Positions 23,186 through 24,895 of a DNA stretch of 24,895 nt are shown here, piece after piece. The stretch comes from Coprococcus sp. (GTDB lineage: Bacteria; Bacillota; Clostridia; Lachnospirales; Lachnospiraceae): positions 1 through 24,895 of the forward strand of contig JAEDGW010000026.1 in the NCBI GenBank assembly GCA_016297325.1. The letters run 5' to 3'. Position 1 is the stretch's first letter. The number at the start of each line of letters is the position of its first letter. The notes beneath the pieces were generated by a model, which saw nothing but the letters and a program-made list of their open reading frames with translations, searched no databases and was not told the origin of the DNA. A program made the translations under genes and the position numbers.

Positions 23186-24337
23186 ATGAGAAGATTGGGA
23201 AAACGCCTTGCTGTATCAGCTTTGTGCGCATGTATGATGCTTGGAGTAGCAGGATGCGGAGGTTCAGATAATGGCAAGAAGGCTGATAGCAAGAGTACAG
23301 AGATAGAGCAGGTGTATACGGCTGATGAAGCTAAGAATACGAAAGCACTTGTTATTGGCGACTATGACATAGATCTGGACGAGCTTACTTTGTACGCAAT
23401 GCAGGAGATAACAATGTATGGTGTGACTTCTGATTCTCTTACAGATGATAAGACGATAGAACAGAATAAGGAATATGCATTATCATTACTTAGACAGAAT
23501 AAGATAATATATAATGTTGCGATAAACAACGATGCATCTCTTGATGATAGTGATATGGAGTATATAAATACCACAATAGATGCATTCAAGAAGAAGATGG
23601 GACAAAAGGTACTTGATGCATATGGAATATCTGATGAAGTTATAAATAAGGTATTTCAGGAGCAGGGATTAGTCAGTAAGTTCCAGAATGATATAAAGAA
23701 TGATATGGGTCAGAAGATACAGAATGACCTGGAGGACAAATATAAGGATACCAAGTTCTATACATATTATTATATGCTCTTCCCAACAGTTGAAATTGAT
23801 GATTCCGGCAACCCAAAGAAGGATGACAATGACAACTACATATATGTCTCAGATGATAAGAAGAAGGAAGCCAAAGCGAATGCAGAAGCAGCATTAAAGG
23901 AGCTTAAAGCAGGAAGCGGTTACGAGGACGTAGCAGATAAATATGGAGTAAAGGAGTATTCTTCAGAACAGACAGGCTTTGATGGCGCATATAGTGATGA
24001 GAACATGAATAAGAAGATGGCTTCTCTCAAGAATAATGAATGTCTGGATGTTGTTGATGATACATTAGGATATTCTGTAATACAGATGATAAATTGTGAT
24101 GATACATCATATAAGGAGAGTTATATAAACTATTATACATCTGACACACTTTCATCACAGTATGAGAAACTTCAGAATACCTGGCTGGCAACTATCCCGG
24201 TAGATCAGGAGAATGATCTGGAAGGTACAGTCTGGAAAGATTATGATTTTAAAAAGCTTGTTCAGAATCTTGAAAATGCAGGAGTTGTTGGATCGCCTGA
24301 TGGTGCAACGTCAGCTTCCAGCTCTGCCGCAAATTAA
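23186..24337 (+). CDS. Parvulin/SurA-like lipoprotein (putative foldase)
   Basis: 383 aa. Signal peptide with lipobox VAGC, Cys24, so a lipoprotein on the outer face of the membrane. The middle is helical and charged, like SurA/PrsA N-terminal chaperone domains. Residues about 230-310 resemble a weak parvulin PPIase domain (EAALKELKAGSGYEDVADKY ... MASLKNNECLDVV ... LGYSVIQM), but the usual GGDLG motif is not clear, so isomerase activity is uncertain and a chaperone role is possible. The start ATG 23186 has GGAGG 8 bases before; the in-frame TTG 23171 is inside that site's upstream region. The C-terminus is Ser/Ala-rich. It is a single-gene transcript. Confidence 0.78.
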   Translation: MRRLGKRLAVSALCACMMLGVAGCGGSDNGKKADSKSTEIEQVYTADEAKNTKALVIGDYDIDLDELTLYAMQEITMYGVTSDSLTDDKTIEQNKEYALSLLRQNKIIYNVAINNDASLDDSDMEYINTTIDAFKKKMGQKVLDAYGISDEVINKVFQEQGLVSKFQNDIKNDMGQKIQNDLEDKYKDTKFYTYYYMLFPTVEIDDSGNPKKDDNDNYIYVSDDKKKEAKANAEAALKELKAGSGYEDVADKYGVKEYSSEQTGFDGAYSDENMNKKMASLKNNECLDVVDDTLGYSVIQMINCDDTSYKESYINYYTSDTLSSQYEKLQNTWLATIPVDQENDLEGTVWKDYDFKKLVQNLENAGVVGSPDGATSASSSAAN

Positions 24338-24410
24338 GGAATATATACAAACACAAAATAAAAGGATATATACAAAACACAAAATAAAAGAATATATACA
24401 AAACAAAAAA
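24338..24410 (+). repeat. Three 26-bp tandem repeats after the lipoprotein gene
   Basis: Units start at 24338, 24364 and 24390 (third partial). Each reads as a G(G)A-ATATATACAAA block followed by an ACACAAAATAAAA block. Copies 1 and 2 differ at only a few bases. The repeat begins directly after the stop codon and runs into the terminator. Confidence 0.8.
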
Positions 24411-24452
24411 CTGCGCAGAGTATGTTGAAAAACGTACTCTGCGCAGTTTTTT
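24405..24452. terminator. Strong bidirectional terminator
   Basis: An 18-bp perfect stem (24405-24422 with 24435-24452) extends by TGTT/AACG to 22 bp with a GAAA loop. A tract on the left, T tract on the right. From here to 24590 I see nothing else. Confidence 0.94.
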
Positions 24453-24590
24453 CTATTATAAACATGTATAAATATATATGAACATGGGTTTTAAAATTGT
24501 TGTTTTGGGTTTTAGGTGCAGTGGTAAGTTTTATGATCAACTTTTGTTAGAAAAATTTAAGTTTAATGTCACAAGATGGATGCTATAATC

Positions 24591-24599
24591 GTCATATTA
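24591..24599 (+). promoter_or_regulatory. Extended -10 promoter of the sigma factor gene
   Basis: TGCTATAAT (TG at 24591-24592, TATAAT at 24594-24599). The -35 (GTTTAA at 24571-24576) is poor, as often with extended -10 promoters. Initiation near 24606 gives a 50-base leader. Confidence 0.6.
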
Positions 24600-24655
24600 T
24601 ATAGATGTAATTTTGCGCAGATAGTACATTAGGTAATATGAGTAAAGGAATAGTG

Positions 24656-24895
24656 ATGCAACAGAAGATGAATGACAGCGAGAGAATAGCAGAATATTAT
24701 GAGTTGTATGAGCAGCGACTATACAGGACTGCATATTCGATATTGGGGAATGTGTGGCAGGCGGAGGAAGCAGTACAGGAGACATTTGTGAGGGTCATAA
24801 AACATAGACATGATATATTCAGAATGTCAGACAAGAGGAGAACAGCGTACATATTGAAGATAACAAAGGGAATATCAATAGATATGTATAGAGCA
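24656..24895 (+). CDS. ECF-type RNA polymerase sigma factor, N-terminal part
   Basis: The first 80 codons of a sigma-70 family ECF sigma factor, cut by the window end. Region 2 is visible: YYELYEQRLYRTAYSILGNV, then QAEEAVQETFVRVIKHR (core-binding and -10 recognition helices) and TAYILKITKGISIDMYRA. Region 4 and any anti-sigma gene lie outside. ATG 24656 is preferred (AAAGGA 6 bases before) to the in-frame ATG 24638. It would direct transcription of a stress or cell-envelope regulon; the target cannot be told from this part. Confidence 0.88.
   Translation, partial: MQQKMNDSERIAEYYELYEQRLYRTAYSILGNVWQAEEAVQETFVRVIKHRHDIFRMSDKRRTAYILKITKGISIDMYRA

Noticed and set aside
24338..24410. CRISPR-like array
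   Set aside because: The units are contiguous with no unique spacers, only two and a half copies, and no cas gene is near.
1..24895. Mobile elements, prophage, tRNA or rRNA genes
   Set aside because: No transposase, integrase, target-site duplications, cloverleaf-like segments or rRNA sequence were seen.

Overview
The window looks like ordinary chromosome from a low-to-mid GC Firmicute of class Clostridia, most likely a Lachnospiraceae gut bacterium (Coprococcus-like at genus level, which is an inference). The signs are sigma-A type promoters, AGGAGG ribosome binding sites, TTG/GTG starts with good Shine-Dalgarno spacing, a GSI-alpha glutamine synthetase followed by an ANTAR regulator, lysine/peptidoglycan DAP made through dapL, and families typical of Lachnospiraceae (DUF1836, YerC/TrpR-like, a short Cys-rich protein). 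I see no phage, transposon, tRNA, rRNA or CRISPR.

Layout. 1-505: 3' end of pckA and its terminator. 540-2853: a two-gene predicted DNA-repair unit (radical SAM protein with helix-hairpin-helix, then a DUF4130 protein). Its promoter carries a perfect LexA operator between -35 and -10, and its transcript is probably leaderless. 2973-4188: rpsF-ssb-rpsR with its own promoter, a leader hairpin and a strong terminator. 4331-6011: two-gene ABC-2 exporter. 6056-10422: glnA, an ANTAR protein with a degenerate receiver, dapF and dapL, ending at a terminator. 10455-12473: a GH13 alpha-amylase-like gene whose catalytic residues are all replaced, then yerC. 12461-14629 (minus strand): DUF1836 gene and a CNNM/CorC-type membrane protein, each with a clear promoter. 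14751-16798: small Cys-rich gene, then an ABC-F ATPase with a degenerate second nucleotide site. 16840-17925 (minus): membrane-anchored protein of unknown function. 18126-19184: membrane-anchored alpha/beta hydrolase without an evident catalytic His. 19338-23059: carbohydrate ABC importer (lipoprotein binding protein plus two permeases, no ATPase) with a promoter-proximal inverted repeat. 23087-24452: parvulin-like lipoprotein, 26-bp tandem repeats and a bidirectional terminator. 24591-24895: start of an ECF sigma factor gene, cut by the window end.

How the parts fit. glnA plus the ANTAR protein is a nitrogen-assimilation unit, apparently co-oriented with DAP synthesis. The importer must borrow an MsmK-type ATPase from elsewhere. 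The strongest candidates for something undescribed are the full-length pseudo-amylase at 10526-12025 and the LexA-controlled, probably leaderless radical SAM/DUF4130 unit. Three further proteins also lack residues their families normally need (ANTAR receiver, ABC-F site 2, alpha/beta hydrolase).
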